A DNA stretch of 42,782 nt from Dichloromethanomonas sp964477085 (GCA_964477085.1 CAYZDF010000021.1:1-42782); one strand, 5' to 3'; shown: positions 26,146-35,099, counted from the first letter of the stretch. The notes: generated by a model not told the origin, from the sequence alone. Made by a program: numbers and translations.

Positions 26146-26174
26146 ATTATATTCTGAAGATGTTACTCTGTCAA
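26146..26174 (-). promoter_or_regulatory. consensus promoter of the glyQS T-box transcript
   Basis: TTGACA (26169-26174), a 17-base spacer and TATAAT (26146-26151) match the sigma-A consensus at every position. It lies four bases past the recO stop and sets the T-box 5' end near 26139. A perfect promoter fits control by premature termination rather than by initiation. Confidence 0.92.
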
Positions 26175-26178
26175 ACCT

Positions 26179-26919
26179 TTATGCCCAGAGTTCTTTTCCC
26201 TGTCGCCAGGCCTGAAGCTTTCGTTCAAATTTATCTTCACAGAATAAGCATAAGCTCACCATGATCTCTTCTCTTGTTTTCTTATTCCAACGCAGACGAT
26301 CCAGTTTATCCAGTTCCAGCCGTGTTAACTGCTTTATCAGAGCCAGGCTTCCGGGATTTAACATGCGCACCACGTTGTTGTTCTTGCAAAGAGCACATAA
26401 AATCCCTCCGGCCTCAGCACTGAGAAAGGCTTGTTGCCCTGCTAAGGCCCTTCCACAGTCTGTGCATACGTCGAAAGACGGAAGATATCCTTGCAGGTAC
26501 ATCAGTCTTAAGGCAAAAGCAGCCTGAGCCAAATAAGGATCAACGTGTTTGAGGATAAAAAGAAAGCTTAAGGCCAAAGTAAAAAGTACAGGCTCAGGTT
26601 GTTCCTTGATGGTAGAGATGTCCAGCAGCTCCGCGATCCCGAAAGCTGCGATGGTACGATCAAAATCATCCCAGAGATGAGCAAAACTTTCCCTGGGCTG
26701 CGCCTGAGTAACGGTATCTAACGTTTTACCACGGTAAAGAAGAAAATCAGCATAAGTAAAAAGCTGGGTGCCACCTCGCTGTGTACTTTTCGGTTTTCGC
26801 ACCCCTTTAGCGATCGCTTCAATTTTACCTTTTTCCCTTGAAAAAAGGGTAATCAGCCTGTCTGACTCTCCGTATTCCCGACTGCGGATCACAATAGCAT
26901 CGGCTGAATAGACTGCCAC
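26179..26919 (-). CDS. recO: DNA repair protein RecO
   Basis: A RecF-pathway mediator that helps load RecA on single strands covered by SSB and anneals complementary strands. The N-terminal OB fold is visible (VYSADAIVIRSREYGESDRLITLFSR read from the start, with KGKIEAIAKGVRKPKS). A zinc module follows: CTDCGRAL (about residues 157-164) and a second CALC pair about 20 residues later. The length of 246 residues is normal. The start is GTG with GGGGATGG upstream. Its stop abuts the T-box promoter. Confidence 0.94.
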   Translation of the reverse strand: MAVYSADAIVIRSREYGESDRLITLFSREKGKIEAIAKGVRKPKSTQRGGTQLFTYADFLLYRGKTLDTVTQAQPRESFAHLWDDFDRTIAAFGIAELLDISTIKEQPEPVLFTLALSFLFILKHVDPYLAQAAFALRLMYLQGYLPSFDVCTDCGRALAGQQAFLSAEAGGILCALCKNNNVVRMLNPGSLALIKQLTRLELDKLDRLRWNKKTREEIMVSLCLFCEDKFERKLQAWRQGKELWA

Positions 26920-27032
26920 GCTTAACCATCCCCACGTTTAATACTCTTGATCAGCGCACTACCTCTAACCTGGGATCTTGTTGGAAACCCTTTATAGACT
27001 CGTTACTGCCGTAAAACTGCCGTTCCTTATAG

Positions 27033-27054
27033 ATGATCATTATTATATGATCAT
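27033..27054. repeat. inverted repeat between deoC and recO
   Basis: Two copies of the palindrome ATGATCAT (27033-27040 and 27047-27054) are separated by TATTAT, so the whole can fold as an 8-bp hairpin or be bound as a two-fold symmetric site. It lies in the 202-base gap upstream of recO, where no other feature was recognised. No T tail is present in the direction of the genes. Confidence 0.45.
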
Positions 27055-27121
27055 TTTATCAGTTAAGTATATAAGATATTTAAATATATAGGTTTTCCAA
27101 GTGGGAAGTTAAGTCATTAAG

Positions 27122-27760
27122 CTAAACAATAGATACTCCCGCACTGGTACCCAGGCGATCCGCACCAGCTTCAATCAATTCCAGAGCAAATTCCCTGGTA
27201 CGGATTCCACCAGAAGCCTTTACTTTCACCTGCGGGCCTGCCCATTCTTTTAAGTTCTTCACATCTTCAACCGTAGCTCCACCGAAGAATCCGGTCGAAG
27301 TCTTGATAAAGTCTGCGCCACATTCACTTACAATCTCAGCACATCTTTTCTTTTCTTCTAGTTCCAGAAGACTGGCTTCGATGATCACTTTAATCTTCAT
27401 TCCACAACCTTGGGCTGTCTGAGCCATTAACTCAATATCCCGATGGACGATCTTCCAGTCACCGGATTTAACCCGTCCGATATTAACCACTACATCAACT
27501 TCTCTCGCTCCGTGGGCTTTAGCTGCTAAGATCTCTTGAACCTTTATCTCAGTGATCACTGCTCCTAGCGGAAAGCCTACCACGGTCGAAGGAGCCACAT
27601 TGGTACCGTGCAATAAACGTGCTGCTGTACATAAGTATGTAGGGTTCACACAGACTGATGCAAATCCGTATCTTACGGCTTCATGGCAGAGGTTGACGAT
27701 ATCTTTTTCTTTGGCCTCAGATTTAAGGAGCGTATGATCTATCTTGCTGGCAATATCCAT
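27122..27760 (-). CDS. deoC: deoxyribose-phosphate aldolase
   Basis: Cleaves 2-deoxyribose 5-phosphate to acetaldehyde and glyceraldehyde 3-phosphate in deoxynucleoside breakdown. The 212 residues form the class I aldolase barrel: IDHTLLKSEAKEKDI at the start, DVVVNIGRVKSGDW, KVIIEASLL, FIKTSTGFFGGATVEDV with the Schiff-base lysine, and VKASGGIRTREFALELIEAGADRLGTS with the second catalytic lysine (split here for length). Era precedes it by 33 bases. With cdd in the same run it supports nucleoside salvage. In Bacillus this place between era and recO holds a small gene instead. Confidence 0.96.
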   Translation of the reverse strand: MDIASKIDHTLLKSEAKEKDIVNLCHEAVRYGFASVCVNPTYLCTAARLLHGTNVAPSTVVGFPLGAVITEIKVQEILAAKAHGAREVDVVVNIGRVKSGDWKIVHRDIELMAQTAQGCGMKIKVIIEASLLELEEKKRCAEIVSECGADFIKTSTGFFGGATVEDVKNLKEWAGPQVKVKASGGIRTREFALELIEAGADRLGTSAGVSIV

Positions 27761-27793
27761 AACATTTCATTCCCTTCAGAAAATTTAGATCGG

Positions 27794-28711
27794 TTATTCC
27801 GTTAATTCACTGAAATCATAGCCCAGCTCTTTCAGGTGGGCATGTTGATTGCGCCAATCTTTGCGCACCTTGACATAGAGTTCCAGAAAAACCTTGCTTC
27901 CGAGCAGATTCTCTATCTCTTCTCTGGACTGCCTTCCCACTTCTTTAAGGACGGAACCGTTCTTGCCAATGACAATGCCTTTTTGGGAATCACGTTCGAC
28001 CAGGATGACAGCACCGATCTTGATTAACGACTTTTTCTCCTGCATCTGTTCCACGATAACTGCTAAGGAATGAGGTACTTCTTCCCTCGTCAAATGCAGA
28101 AGTTTTTCTCTGATTAGCTCTGCGACCACAAACCTCTCAGGTTGATCAGTTACTTCATCCTCAGGATAGTACATCGGACCCGCAGGAAGTGCCTCGAAGA
28201 TCAAATCCATCAGTTTGGCTGTATTGTCTGCTTTTAACGCAGAGATGGGGATGACTTCTCTAAAATTAACCATCCTGGTAAATTCAGCGATCTTTAAGAG
28301 TATTTCATCCTTACTCAGAAGGTCAATCTTATTAAGTGCCAGAATGCAGGGAATTCCACTTTCTTTAATAATCTCCATAACATATTCATCACCACTTCCT
28401 AACGAAACAGAAGCGTCTACTACATAGACAGCAAAATCGACTCCTCTTAAGGCGCTTTTAGCAGCTGTCACCATATATTCGCCCAGGCGATGCTGAGGTT
28501 TATGGATTCCCGGGGTATCAAAAAAAATAACCTGGCCCCTCTCCTCGGTAATGATACACTGGATCCGGTTCCTTGTAGTCTGAGGCTTATCCGAGATGAT
28601 CAGTACTTTTTGACCGAGGAGGGTATTGAGCAAGGTCGATTTTCCTGCATTAGGTCTTCCGATCACAGCGACAAATCCAGACCGGAAATTTGTTTTTTCT
28701 GTTTGTTTCAA
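27794..28711 (-). CDS. era: GTPase Era
   Basis: An essential ribosome-assembly GTPase that binds the 3' end of 16S rRNA. G1 GRPNAGKST, G3 FDTPGIH and G4 NKIDLL are present, followed by a C-terminal KH RNA-binding domain with the IVIGKNGSVLKEVGRQSREE signature. An ATG at 28738 opens the frame but has no ribosome binding site. The TTG at 28711 has GGGAGG seven bases upstream and yields a 306-residue protein, the usual size, so I chose it. cdd precedes it by 91 bases. Confidence 0.96.
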   Translation of the reverse strand: MKQTEKTNFRSGFVAVIGRPNAGKSTLLNTLLGQKVLIISDKPQTTRNRIQCIITEERGQVIFFDTPGIHKPQHRLGEYMVTAAKSALRGVDFAVYVVDASVSLGSGDEYVMEIIKESGIPCILALNKIDLLSKDEILLKIAEFTRMVNFREVIPISALKADNTAKLMDLIFEALPAGPMYYPEDEVTDQPERFVVAELIREKLLHLTREEVPHSLAVIVEQMQEKKSLIKIGAVILVERDSQKGIVIGKNGSVLKEVGRQSREEIENLLGSKVFLELYVKVRKDWRNQHAHLKELGYDFSELTE

Positions 28712-28802
28712 GTTATGCCCTCCCTTTGGCAATCTCATCCAAATTCGATAGAGTATTTTAGTGATAACCTTTTATACTATTATAATTATTTGTGTTGATG
28801 GC

Positions 28803-29210
28803 CTATTTTAAAAACTCCGGACCAAAAGAATCGGGTAAAAGCTCCTGGAGTGTTGTCTTCCGGATTTCCCCTTTACCATTTACCAAAAGAACATCACTAT
28901 CCGATGTGAATTCCCTGATGACTTGCCGGCAGGCTCCGCAAGGTGTCGGCATTTCATCAGCTGGTACAGCTATGGCAATGGCTTTGATCTTTCTCTCACC
29001 TAAGCCGGTCCCCTGAAAAATGGCATTACGTTCAGCGCATACCGTCAGACCATAAGAGGCATTCTCAACATTTGAGCCTGTGGTGATCCTTCCTGAATCC
29101 CACAACACAGCGGCACCTACCTTATATTTGGAGTACGGTGCATAAGCATTGGTATAAGCTTCTTCCGCTTTACGTAACAACTCGCGATATCTCTCTTCCA
29201 ATTCAATCAT
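28803..29210 (-). CDS. cdd: cytidine deaminase
   Basis: Deaminates cytidine and deoxycytidine to uridine forms for salvage. The zinc site is complete: CAERNAIF with the proton-shuttling glutamate, and PCGACRQVIREF with two zinc cysteines. The NAYAPYSKYKVGAAV substrate segment is near the N-terminus. The frame is open to a TTG at 29273 that has no ribosome binding site. The ATG at 29210 gives about 135 residues, matching Bacillus Cdd (136), though its AGGGG lies unusually close to the ATG, so translation may depend on coupling to dgkA. Confidence 0.94.
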   Translation of the reverse strand: MIELEERYRELLRKAEEAYTNAYAPYSKYKVGAAVLWDSGRITTGSNVENASYGLTVCAERNAIFQGTGLGERKIKAIAIAVPADEMPTPCGACRQVIREFTSDSDVLLVNGKGEIRKTTLQELLPDSFGPEFLK

Positions 29211-29277
29211 ACCCCTAAAATACAATATTGACTGATAATATCTATCCGATAATCCTATAGGCAGCTTATTCAAGCAA

Positions 29278-29652
29278 TCATTTTATATACAAATAAGGTC
29301 CTAAGATTAAGATTCCGATAATGACAGACTGGATAGCTGTTACCAGGACGGCTCCAGAGGCAATGTCCTTAGCCATTCCTGCCATAGGATGAAAGCCTGG
29401 CTGCACCAAGTCAATCGTCCGCTCAAGGGCCGTGTTGAATAACTCCGCCACTATCACACTTCCCATAGCATAAATCACAAATAACCATTTCACCGGTTCA
29501 AGCCTTAAATAAAACCCCAACATAATGACAACACTGGAAGCAAAAAAATGAAACCTTAGATGTCTTTCGGTTTTCAACGAAAATATTATCCCATTTAGAG
29601 CTTTGTAACAGCATTGTAAAAAGGTCATCGGTTTATTAACACTTTTCCCCAT
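29278..29652 (-). CDS. dgkA: DgkA-type lipid kinase (diacylglycerol or undecaprenol kinase)
   Basis: A small membrane kinase of the DgkA family. Three membrane helices are visible (about residues 28-48, 52-72 and 95-120), with the active-site signature ELFNTALERTIDLV and the following AKDIASGAVLV. In Gram-positive bacteria family members mostly phosphorylate undecaprenol. The ATG at 29652 has AGGAGGG upstream and gives 124 or so residues, against 123 in Bacillus; the longer frame to 29682 overlaps ybeY and is less likely. It lies 13 bases after ybeY. Confidence 0.94.
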   Translation of the reverse strand: MGKSVNKPMTFLQCCYKALNGIIFSLKTERHLRFHFFASSVVIMLGFYLRLEPVKWLFVIYAMGSVIVAELFNTALERTIDLVQPGFHPMAGMAKDIASGAVLVTAIQSVIIGILILGPYLYIK

Positions 29653-29665
29653 ACACCCTCCTGAA

Positions 29666-30217
29666 TCAACGGGAAAGACCAAGCTTCTCCATCACCTGTT
29701 TTTGGGCCTGTCTCATGGTACGTTCTTCCGCTTCTGTACAGTGATCAAATCCAAGCAGATGAAGTGTGCCGTGTACAGCCAGATAGACGATTTCCCTCTG
29801 GAAAGAATGTCCGTATTGTTCTGCCTGGGTTCGGGCTCTCTCCACCGAAATCACGATATCACCCAGGAGCGAATCTTCATAAACAACAATATCCTCATTG
29901 TCATCGTCAGCCATATGATCTGTATCTAGAATAGTCTCCCCATCGTTTAACAGCTCATCCATAAAAATCTCGGGTTCACCTTCACCCTTCTCTTGCATGG
30001 CAAAAGAAAGCACGTCTGTTGGTGCATCGACCTGGCGGTAGGACCGGTTTAATTCATGAATAGCTTCGTCATCAACCAGGATAAGCCCGATCTCAGCATC
30101 TTGGGGGCCACCCCCAATGATAAGTGCTTCGTTGATGCCTTTCCTGAGCAATTCAATGATCGCCGGCTGTTCGTCTTCAGGAACAGATTTTTCTTCCCAG
30201 TTAATATCTAATTCCAT
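29666..30217 (-). CDS. ybeY: endoribonuclease / rRNA maturation factor YbeY
   Basis: A metal-dependent RNase required for 16S rRNA 3' end processing and ribosome quality control. The zinc motif HGTLHLLGFDH supplies three histidines (about residues 148-158) and YRQVDAPTDVLSFAM is the conserved central strand. The 183 residues exceed the usual 150-165: an acidic insertion rich in Asp and Glu (about 88-115) lies between LSFAM and LLGDIVIS. It belongs to the pgpH-ybeY-dgkA-cdd-era run found across Firmicutes. Confidence 0.95.
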   Translation of the reverse strand: MELDINWEEKSVPEDEQPAIIELLRKGINEALIIGGGPQDAEIGLILVDDEAIHELNRSYRQVDAPTDVLSFAMQEKGEGEPEIFMDELLNDGETILDTDHMADDDNEDIVVYEDSLLGDIVISVERARTQAEQYGHSFQREIVYLAVHGTLHLLGFDHCTEAEERTMRQAQKQVMEKLGLSR

Positions 30218-30262
30218 AAAGGTCAGTATTCACTCCTTTGGTTAACTGATTTGTGTTGTTCT

Positions 30263-32551
30263 CTATTCTTTAGCTTCGAAATTATCTTCCTCAATTTCTT
30301 CTTTACGCTCTGAGGATTCTTCATTATCCAGAGGTTCTTCAGTACTATTATGATCCGTTTCATCATTTTTAGTAATTTCCCCGTCGTTTTGGGGAGGTTG
30401 TGAAGCTTCTTCGATCGCTTTCAGTTTGGCCGAAGGAAGTTCAGGGTATTCTACCCTGGAGTGGAAGATCCCACTAAGCACTTTGACAAAAGCTATAGAT
30501 ATCTTATCCAAGTCTCTGAATGTGAGGTCACATTGATCCAGAAGCCCTTCATCAAATTTGTCCTTAATTATTTTACGGACTAATCCTTCGATCTTACCTG
30601 GAGTATTCACTTTTTGGGAGCGAACAGCTGCTTCCACATTGTCAGCCAAAAGAACGAGGGCTGCTTCCTTGGATTGGGGACGGAGACCGTCGTAGCGGAA
30701 GGCCTCTTCCGGCACATCCGGGTTTTCTTCCAGGGCTTTATGATAGAAAAACGAAGCGAGACTATCCCCATGGTGTTGGGCAATGATATCCTGAATGCTT
30801 TCCGGAAGTTTATGTTCCCTGGCCATCTCCAGTCCGTCTTTGACATGGGAAATAACGATAAGAGAGCTTAAAGTGGGTGCAATCTTATCATGAGGATTAT
30901 CTTTGGAGAATTGATTCTCGATAAAGAAATAAGGTCGTTTAAGTTTTCCAATATCGTGATAAAGGGCACCCACTCTGACCAACACGGGGTCAGCTTGCAC
31001 CACTTCTGCGGCTGTCTCCGCAAGGTTTCCAACCAGTACACTGTGATGATAGGTACCGGGGGCTTCCATCAAGAGTTCTTTTAATAGAGGTGCATTGGGA
31101 TTAGATAGCTCCAAAAGCCGTACAGCCGACGTAATATTAAATCCTGACTCAAACCAAGGCAGCGTCCCCATGGTGAGGACAGATACCAGAAAGCCGTTGG
31201 CTAAGCCTAGTATACAACCAATCAGCCAATAAGTCAGTCCAAATTCTAAAATCAAGGCAACCCCGCTAACCATCGCTATGTTAACCAAGGCCACATATAA
31301 ACCTGCCCTCACTACATCGGAACGCTGATCCAATCTAGCCACACTCTGGATACCAACCAGTCCACTGATGAGAGCAAAAAGTCCAGCCAGCGAACCTGTA
31401 GCGCCAACCGTCCCCGGATCAGCCATGGTTCCTGCGAAAATACCCAAGATGATACAAACCACGACGGCAATTCTGACCCCAAGTAAGATGGTCACTGTGA
31501 TGGTTACCCAGGCGGCAGGTATCAGTACTGCCGTTAAACTATTTAAATCACTGTTTTCCAGGTTAATAGCTAAGAATGTTTTACCTAGAATCAAGGCCAG
31601 TATCATTAAAAGACCGATAAGCACAAGTCTCTTCCATTTCTCAAAGACATCCGGGGTTATCTGGTAAGCAAAGATCATCAGGATTGTCATAGCGAGAAGG
31701 ACATGAATAGCGATACCAGCAGCGGGTTTCCACGGCGACTTCATTTTTATCAATCCGTACTTGATAAGTACCTGATAAATCCTTTCATCCACGATCTCGC
31801 CTGCACCCACGATTTTCTCATTGGTCCGATAAGTATGGACTGAAGCCTTGACTCTGGAACTTGCAATATCTTTTAGTTTTTTGGTTTCAACTTCATCGAT
31901 GACTAACGTCGGTTTGGTTACTTTAAGTTCAATAAAGGCTTGTGCGAAAGCTCTCATATAGATTGTCAGACTAGATTTATTGACTTGCTCCTTCATATTG
32001 TCTTTCAACAAAGATACTTCGGACTGCGACTTCGCTCCGCCAGTGGTGTCCCGGGCGATCGCCAGAATAATCCTGCTAATGATTTGTTCCGATTTTTCAA
32101 TTTCATTCTCGGATAATCCCAACAGTGATACCAGTGTAGCATCCGGAAGAATGGAAAAGGGCGTTATATTTCTTAGTACGTTAAGCTTTTCCGATAATTC
32201 CAGATTAGTATTTTTTTGTTGTCTTAAGGCCAAAAATGCTCGACTCAGGTCTTCGGACAGAGAAGAGATTTCACTTTCATCAGGAGCATAGACTGGATCC
32301 ACAGATTCGGTTACTTTTTCTTGTTCTTCATGATAGCTGGTTAAATCATCTATTTCTATGGTGTATGGAGCCGTGATCAATTCCGGGCTGGGCTCACCCA
32401 ATTCCACGTTAAGTTTCGATCCAAAAAGCCCTGATGACAAGATCGCCGTAAAAAGAAAAAAGAACAGCACAAAAACAGATACCTGGTATCTGAATTTGGA
32501 ATTCTTATACGGTACTATAGGAGTTAATATTTTCTTTAGTTTTTTATCCAA
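30263..32551 (-). CDS. pgpH: 7TM-HD family cyclic-di-AMP phosphodiesterase PgpH (YqfF)
   Basis: Membrane protein that degrades cyclic-di-AMP in Firmicutes. The first helix is at about residues 25-47, an extracellular 7TMR-HDED domain covers about 55-270 (conserved VDPVYAPDE near its start), about seven helices span 278-475, and a cytoplasmic HD domain follows with YHHSVLVGNLAETAAEV (H502) and ALYHDIGKLKRPYFF (H532, D533). A C-terminal tail of about 50 residues, strongly acidic and rich in Asn and Ser, extends beyond the domain and is probably disordered. The start is TTG with AAGGA-type sequence upstream. phoH precedes it by 20 bases. Confidence 0.95.
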   Translation of the reverse strand: MDKKLKKILTPIVPYKNSKFRYQVSVFVLFFFLFTAILSSGLFGSKLNVELGEPSPELITAPYTIEIDDLTSYHEEQEKVTESVDPVYAPDESEISSLSEDLSRAFLALRQQKNTNLELSEKLNVLRNITPFSILPDATLVSLLGLSENEIEKSEQIISRIILAIARDTTGGAKSQSEVSLLKDNMKEQVNKSSLTIYMRAFAQAFIELKVTKPTLVIDEVETKKLKDIASSRVKASVHTYRTNEKIVGAGEIVDERIYQVLIKYGLIKMKSPWKPAAGIAIHVLLAMTILMIFAYQITPDVFEKWKRLVLIGLLMILALILGKTFLAINLENSDLNSLTAVLIPAAWVTITVTILLGVRIAVVVCIILGIFAGTMADPGTVGATGSLAGLFALISGLVGIQSVARLDQRSDVVRAGLYVALVNIAMVSGVALILEFGLTYWLIGCILGLANGFLVSVLTMGTLPWFESGFNITSAVRLLELSNPNAPLLKELLMEAPGTYHHSVLVGNLAETAAEVVQADPVLVRVGALYHDIGKLKRPYFFIENQFSKDNPHDKIAPTLSSLIVISHVKDGLEMAREHKLPESIQDIIAQHHGDSLASFFYHKALEENPDVPEEAFRYDGLRPQSKEAALVLLADNVEAAVRSQKVNTPGKIEGLVRKIIKDKFDEGLLDQCDLTFRDLDKISIAFVKVLSGIFHSRVEYPELPSAKLKAIEEASQPPQNDGEITKNDETDHNSTEEPLDNEESSERKEEIEEDNFEAKE

Positions 32552-32571
32552 AGTCCTTCATCCTTACCAGA

Positions 32572-33549
32572 CTACATGTCCTCTTTTTTAGAAGGATGGT
32601 CACCCTTCTCCTCATATGCATGAATAATGCTTTGTACAAGCGGATTACGTACAATATCGTCTGCGGTAAAGTAATGGAAGGAAATGTCGGGTATCTCTTT
32701 GAGGATACGCTGCACTTCGATTAACCCTGAATAATGACCGCGGGGAAGATCAACTTGAGTGATATCCCCGGTGACCACAGCCTTTGAGCCAAAACCAAGG
32801 CGGGTTAAAAACATTTTCATCTGTTCAGGAGATGTGTTTTGGGCTTCGTCTAAAATAATAAAGGAATCATCAAGGGTACGTCCACGCATATAGGCAAGGG
32901 GGGCAATCTCAATCGTCCCCTTTTCAATATACCTGCCAGTGGTTTCAGGACCCAAAAGATCGAAGAGAGCATCGTATAACGGCCTGAGGTAGGGATTAAC
33001 CTTTTCCTGCAGATCCCCTGGCAGGAAACCAAGTTTTTCACCCGCTTCTACGGCAGGGCGCGTCAGAACGATTCGGTTGACTTCCTTAGCCCGTAAAGCC
33101 TTGACAGCCATAACGACTGCCAAGTAGGTCTTCCCTGTCCCCGCCGGACCAATACCAAATACAAGGGATTGCTTCTCAATCGCTTTAACATACTTGCATT
33201 GGCCCATTGTTTTCGATTTAATCGGTCTTCCTCTTTGCGTTGTAGCGATGACTCTTGTCAGGCTTTGAGCCATATCCTGTTCACTGCCATCTTCAACTTT
33301 AGAAACAACATACGTCACATCGGCCAAAGTCAGACTATTCCCCCTCCTGATCAGGGTAAGAAGCTGTTCCATCACTGATTCAGCCAGCTTAACATGGAGT
33401 TCTTCACCTGAAACAATCATCTCTTCGCCGCGAACGACGATCTGACAACCTAATCGTTCTTCTAAAAAGCGCAAGTGGACATCTTCGAGACCTAATAGAT
33501 TTAAAGCCTCTTCACCATCTTTGAGATAAAGTTTTGTTTCGCTGCGCAA
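32572..33549 (-). CDS. phoH: PhoH-family ATPase
   Basis: A cytoplasmic PhoH/PhoL protein associated with RNA metabolism and with ybeY. Walker A is GPAGTGKT (residues 134-141), Walker B and the DEAQ helicase-like motif are in FIILDEAQNTSPEQ, and an N-terminal KH-like segment (about 10-75) is typical of the family. The frame is open to 33624, overlapping yqfD, but the TTG at 33549 has GGGGG seven bases upstream and removes the overlap. It gives about 325 residues, the usual length. The phoH-pgpH-ybeY order is strongly conserved. Confidence 0.95.
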   Translation of the reverse strand: MRSETKLYLKDGEEALNLLGLEDVHLRFLEERLGCQIVVRGEEMIVSGEELHVKLAESVMEQLLTLIRRGNSLTLADVTYVVSKVEDGSEQDMAQSLTRVIATTQRGRPIKSKTMGQCKYVKAIEKQSLVFGIGPAGTGKTYLAVVMAVKALRAKEVNRIVLTRPAVEAGEKLGFLPGDLQEKVNPYLRPLYDALFDLLGPETTGRYIEKGTIEIAPLAYMRGRTLDDSFIILDEAQNTSPEQMKMFLTRLGFGSKAVVTGDITQVDLPRGHYSGLIEVQRILKEIPDISFHYFTADDIVRNPLVQSIIHAYEEKGDHPSKKEDM

Positions 33550-33580
33550 GCTGTTTCCCCCATTATTGCCAGAAATACTG

Positions 33581-34783
33581 TTATTGCCTGTAGACTGCCA
33601 GTTCTTCAAAGGTTTCAATCTCAACTCTAATGGTCTCCACTCCTTTTTGAGAAGTAAGGATCCGAACTTTGTCGCTAAGGATTTTCACTTCCGGAGGCAT
33701 TTTTTCCTTAAGCTCTTCCCTGGCTAACTTCTCCGCAAGCTCTCGTGCTTCCGACACTGTACGTTCGACATGTACCTTTTGTGTTTCGTCATACTGTGTC
33801 TTTATAATTTCGACAGGGAATCGCCAATTCCTCCAAACTGGCAAGGCATAACTTTGTGTTTCTTTTGTTGATTCAGAATAAGGACTATCTTGGTTTGTTA
33901 TCATTATTACTCTATCTTTTATTTTTATACCCCAACCGTTAACAGAACTTCCCGTTTTCTCTGTTATATCCTCTTTATGAGGAACTTTCTTCTCCGAGCT
34001 GTACCAAACTCTACCGCGGACAAAACCCTTAGCAGCCGGTGCATCAACCGCATTTTTTTTGGCCCCTGCTTTTCCACCCATATCAAAACTATATTCTGTC
34101 ATGCCACCCGTTACTTTAATCAGAACCTGACCTTTACGAATGGTCTGTCCCTCTTTAACTACAGCCTGACCCTGGATCACAATCACATCTTCCACAAATC
34201 CTGTCTTAGCCGCAATCAGATCACCCTGAAAAATAACTTTCTTAGGTAATGTCTTTTCAACTACCCTGATCCTGATATTCGTTCCCCGTTCATCCATGGT
34301 TACCCAAACGAGATCAGGTGCATTATCCTGAAGCTGTTTACTCATCTCATTCAGATCTAATTGGCTTTTGAGCATCCATTTTTTGAGTCCTACCTTTTCA
34401 GCTTCGGCGATGATCTGATCAGCAGGAATTCGTTCATTTCCTTCCACACTCACAGAAATGACGAACTGAGAAAGGATGGTCAAGGCTGCAAAGATAATGA
34501 ACAAGCCGATCAAGAGACCTTTTCGTTTCTGCCAACGCAGGACGACAAAAGGAAACCCATATTTAGCACGGATACTCAGCTTAATACCTGCCTGTTTGGC
34601 GGCCTTGCGCAAACGACTGAAATCTTTGGTATTGATCTCTGCTACGAAACTATCCGGTAACTTCCGGCCATTATAAAAAACAATACCATCCCTGATGGCT
34701 TCATTGATAAAGGTAGTGAGATCTTCTCCCTGAACCTTGATGTAAACACGGCCTTTGTAATAACGAGATACCTTGATGAACAT
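33581..34783 (-). CDS. yqfD: sporulation protein YqfD
   Basis: A sporulation protein of the sigma-E regulon in Bacillus; its biochemical role is not well defined. An N-terminal cytoplasmic part (to about residue 88) includes FINEAIRDGIVFYN and KYGFPFVVLRWQKRKG, one membrane helix lies at about 89-111 (LLIGLFIIFAALTILSQFVI), and the rest faces outward, with a POTRA-like segment after VEGNERIPADQI. Length of 400 residues is normal. ATG preceded by GGGGAGGA. It follows yqfC by three bases. Presence suggests an endospore-forming ancestry. Confidence 0.94.
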   Translation of the reverse strand: MFIKVSRYYKGRVYIKVQGEDLTTFINEAIRDGIVFYNGRKLPDSFVAEINTKDFSRLRKAAKQAGIKLSIRAKYGFPFVVLRWQKRKGLLIGLFIIFAALTILSQFVISVSVEGNERIPADQIIAEAEKVGLKKWMLKSQLDLNEMSKQLQDNAPDLVWVTMDERGTNIRIRVVEKTLPKKVIFQGDLIAAKTGFVEDVIVIQGQAVVKEGQTIRKGQVLIKVTGGMTEYSFDMGGKAGAKKNAVDAPAAKGFVRGRVWYSSEKKVPHKEDITEKTGSSVNGWGIKIKDRVIMITNQDSPYSESTKETQSYALPVWRNWRFPVEIIKTQYDETQKVHVERTVSEARELAEKLAREELKEKMPPEVKILSDKVRILTSQKGVETIRVEIETFEELAVYRQ

Positions 34784-34786
34784 ATC

Positions 34787-35059
34787 CTATTCCTCCCCAA
34801 AGGTAACTTGGGATATCTGACCTTTGAGATGGATCTCAGTATCCAGTACCGTCGTAAGGACGAAGTTATTGCCACGAATACTCAGTTTACCAATAGGTGT
34901 TTTAACAACGATTTCTTCATTTGTAAAAAGGATTACCTCCTGAAAATATTCAACGGTCATCTCTGAACATCCCATAATTGTTATTCTTGGTCCGCTGTCC
35001 AGAATATCAGGAGGAAATTCCAGAATTTCGCCAGCATGCTTTTGCAGTTTCTTAAACAT
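34787..35059 (-). CDS. yqfC: sporulation protein YqfC
   Basis: A small sporulation-associated protein, co-conserved with yqfD. LEFPPDILDSGPRITIMGC, the YFQEVILFTNEEIVVKTPIG strand run and LSIRGNNFVL are the family pattern. The frame is open to 35077, but the ATG at 35059 has GGGAGAG about six bases upstream and gives 90 residues (93 in Bacillus). Its ribosome binding site lies partly inside a 13-bp hairpin (35070-35099), described separately. First gene of the yqfC-yqfD-phoH run. Confidence 0.92.
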   Translation of the reverse strand: MFKKLQKHAGEILEFPPDILDSGPRITIMGCSEMTVEYFQEVILFTNEEIVVKTPIGKLSIRGNNFVLTTVLDTEIHLKGQISQVTFGEE

Positions 35060-35069
35060 AGGCATCTCT

Positions 35070-35099
35070 CCCTTCATAGCATGTCTATGCTATAAAGGG
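35070..35099 (-). promoter_or_regulatory. hairpin overlapping the yqfC ribosome binding site
   Basis: On the minus strand CCCTTTATAGCAT pairs with ATGCTATGAAGGG (13 bp, one G-T pair, loop AGAC). The 3' arm includes the AAGGG of the AAGGGAGAG Shine-Dalgarno sequence for the ATG at 35059, so the folded RNA would limit ribosome access. Confidence 0.6.
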
